This document shows positions 63,276 to 64,000 of a DNA stretch of 64,000 nt, piece after piece. The position numbers and the translations under genes are program-made. The stretch comes from Mortierella sp. BCC40632. Lineage: Eukaryota; Mortierellomycota; Mortierellomycetes; Mortierellales; Mortierellaceae. Positions within the stretch are counted from its first letter, which is position 1, and each line of letters starts with the position of its first letter. The DNA lies in assembly GCA_011634665.1 (NCBI GenBank), contig WAEK01000002.1, positions 1,886,001 to 1,950,000 of the forward strand, written 5' to 3'. The notes under the pieces were generated by a model, which did no database searches, had not been told where the DNA came from, and saw only the letters and a program-made list of their open reading frames with translations.

Positions 63276-63912
63276 GGTGGAATGAAAGTGAAATGTGGCT
63301 TCCTGTTTCCTTTGGGTATGAGAGACTGATCAGGCTCAGGTGGGTTACAAGTCGGGGGGAAGAAGTCCTGAAGTGAGCTGGCTGTTTAGTCACTTGAGCT
63401 CCTGGTCGGTAGTAGGTGTTAGGTCGCGGATCCCGAGCAAAGGCGGAAGAAAGTGGGGAAAAAAAAAAAAAAAAAAAGAGAAACTCGGGAGGATAGATCA
63501 GGCAAAAACCCTTTCCGGGTGACGTTTTCATTTTAGGGCGTTTTCCCTTCATTTTTTCATTTTGCAGTGGGACCGCCGAGTAGACACCCACCCACCCACG
63601 CACGCGCTTTGTAGGTCCTGTGAGCAGGTGAGAGCTGGACAACGAAAGGTACGCTGGGGTGAAGGAAGAAGGGGAGGGGAGGGGAGAGGCCTGTCGTTCG
63701 ATCGGGCACTTTCTCTGTCATCATCCAACTGGCTCTCTCTGTTCTTTTTCTTTCTTTTTCTTCTCTTTTCTTTCTTGCCCCATCCATCCATCCATCTCAT
63801 TCTTTCTTTTTCTCTCTCTCTCTCTCCCATCTCTTATTCATCCCATCTCATCTCTAGCCCATCTCATCCAACCACACTTTACATCTCTCTCCCCTCTTCA
63901 TCTCTTGTAGTC
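63276..63912. promoter_or_regulatory. Divergent region between COQ9 and a right-edge gene
   Basis: 637 bp. The + strand becomes strongly CT-rich from about 63730, the leader signature of + genes in this window, followed by cat-rich sequence up to the ATG at 63913. Confidence 0.45.
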
Positions 63913-63925
63913 ATGTGGTCCTCTC
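63913..63925 (+). CDS. Possible 13-nt first exon of a gene running off the window
   Basis: ATG TGG TCC TCT C followed by a consensus donor gtaagt, right after a CT-rich leader. The pattern matches gene starts elsewhere here, but nothing of the product is visible. Confidence 0.3.
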
Positions 63926-64000
63926 GTAAGTCCCTTTGACCCCCACTGTTTGTCAGATGTCTTCTTGGTCCGCTTTGGGGCGTGACCCTGCAACAAGACA

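Overview
The window is eukaryotic and almost certainly fungal. Nearly every protein is split by short GT-AG introns, and the set includes fungus-typical genes: a Cdc12-type septin, a GH18 chitinase, a DUF1748/Atg44 mitofissin, and coenzyme Q genes with mitochondrial leaders. Intron-rich genes with some introns above 1 kb, mid GC content, abundant CT/GA/CA microsatellites, long A/T runs and a Shaker-type potassium channel point to an early-diverging zygomycete, most likely Mortierellomycota. That placement is an inference from gene content, not from an alignment.

Layout. 0-7.4 kb: 3' part of a septin gene (+) converging on a complete beta-tubulin gene (-). 7.4-10.9 kb: no recognisable gene. 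10.9-19.5 kb: calcium-regulated mitochondrial aspartate/glutamate carrier (+), then a 13-exon glutamine-dependent NAD+ synthetase (+). 19.5-23.8 kb: gene-poor and repeat-rich, holding a tRNA-Gln(CTG), a period-8 degenerate tandem repeat, a GC-rich hairpin and fragments of unidentified reading frames. 23.8-26.1 kb: two secreted-protein genes (-). 29.1-33.3 kb: a TLDc/OXR1 gene (+) that needs two one-base corrections to read through. 33.8-40.1 kb: a Tti2-like gene (-) sharing a short divergent promoter with endonuclease V (+), followed by a 72-residue mitofissin gene (+) that contains an 8-nt exon. 40.8-45.9 kb: GH18 chitinase (-) and polyprenyl diphosphate synthase COQ1 (-). 47.1-47.9 kb: EMC5 (+). 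48-51 kb: intergenic, with a decayed reading frame. 51.1-54.1 kb: an unrecognised polytopic membrane protein (-). 56.8-61.6 kb: voltage-gated K+ channel (+) and SURF6/Rrp14 ribosome-biogenesis factor (+). 62.0-63.3 kb: COQ9 (-). At the right edge, a possible first exon of another + gene.

The genes are housekeeping neighbours rather than an operon or biosynthetic cluster. Five proteins act at or in mitochondria (aspartate/glutamate carrier, mitofissin, COQ1, COQ9, and OXR1 by family association). COQ1 and COQ9 belong to the same ubiquinone pathway. Tti2 and EndoV, divergently transcribed from 185 bp, both concern genome maintenance. Promoters and 5' leaders are strongly pyrimidine-rich on the sense strand. 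No CRISPR array, complete transposon or viral gene was found. Splice sites were chosen by eye from consensus and by conserved protein continuity across each junction; every junction listed keeps the reading frame unless stated otherwise.
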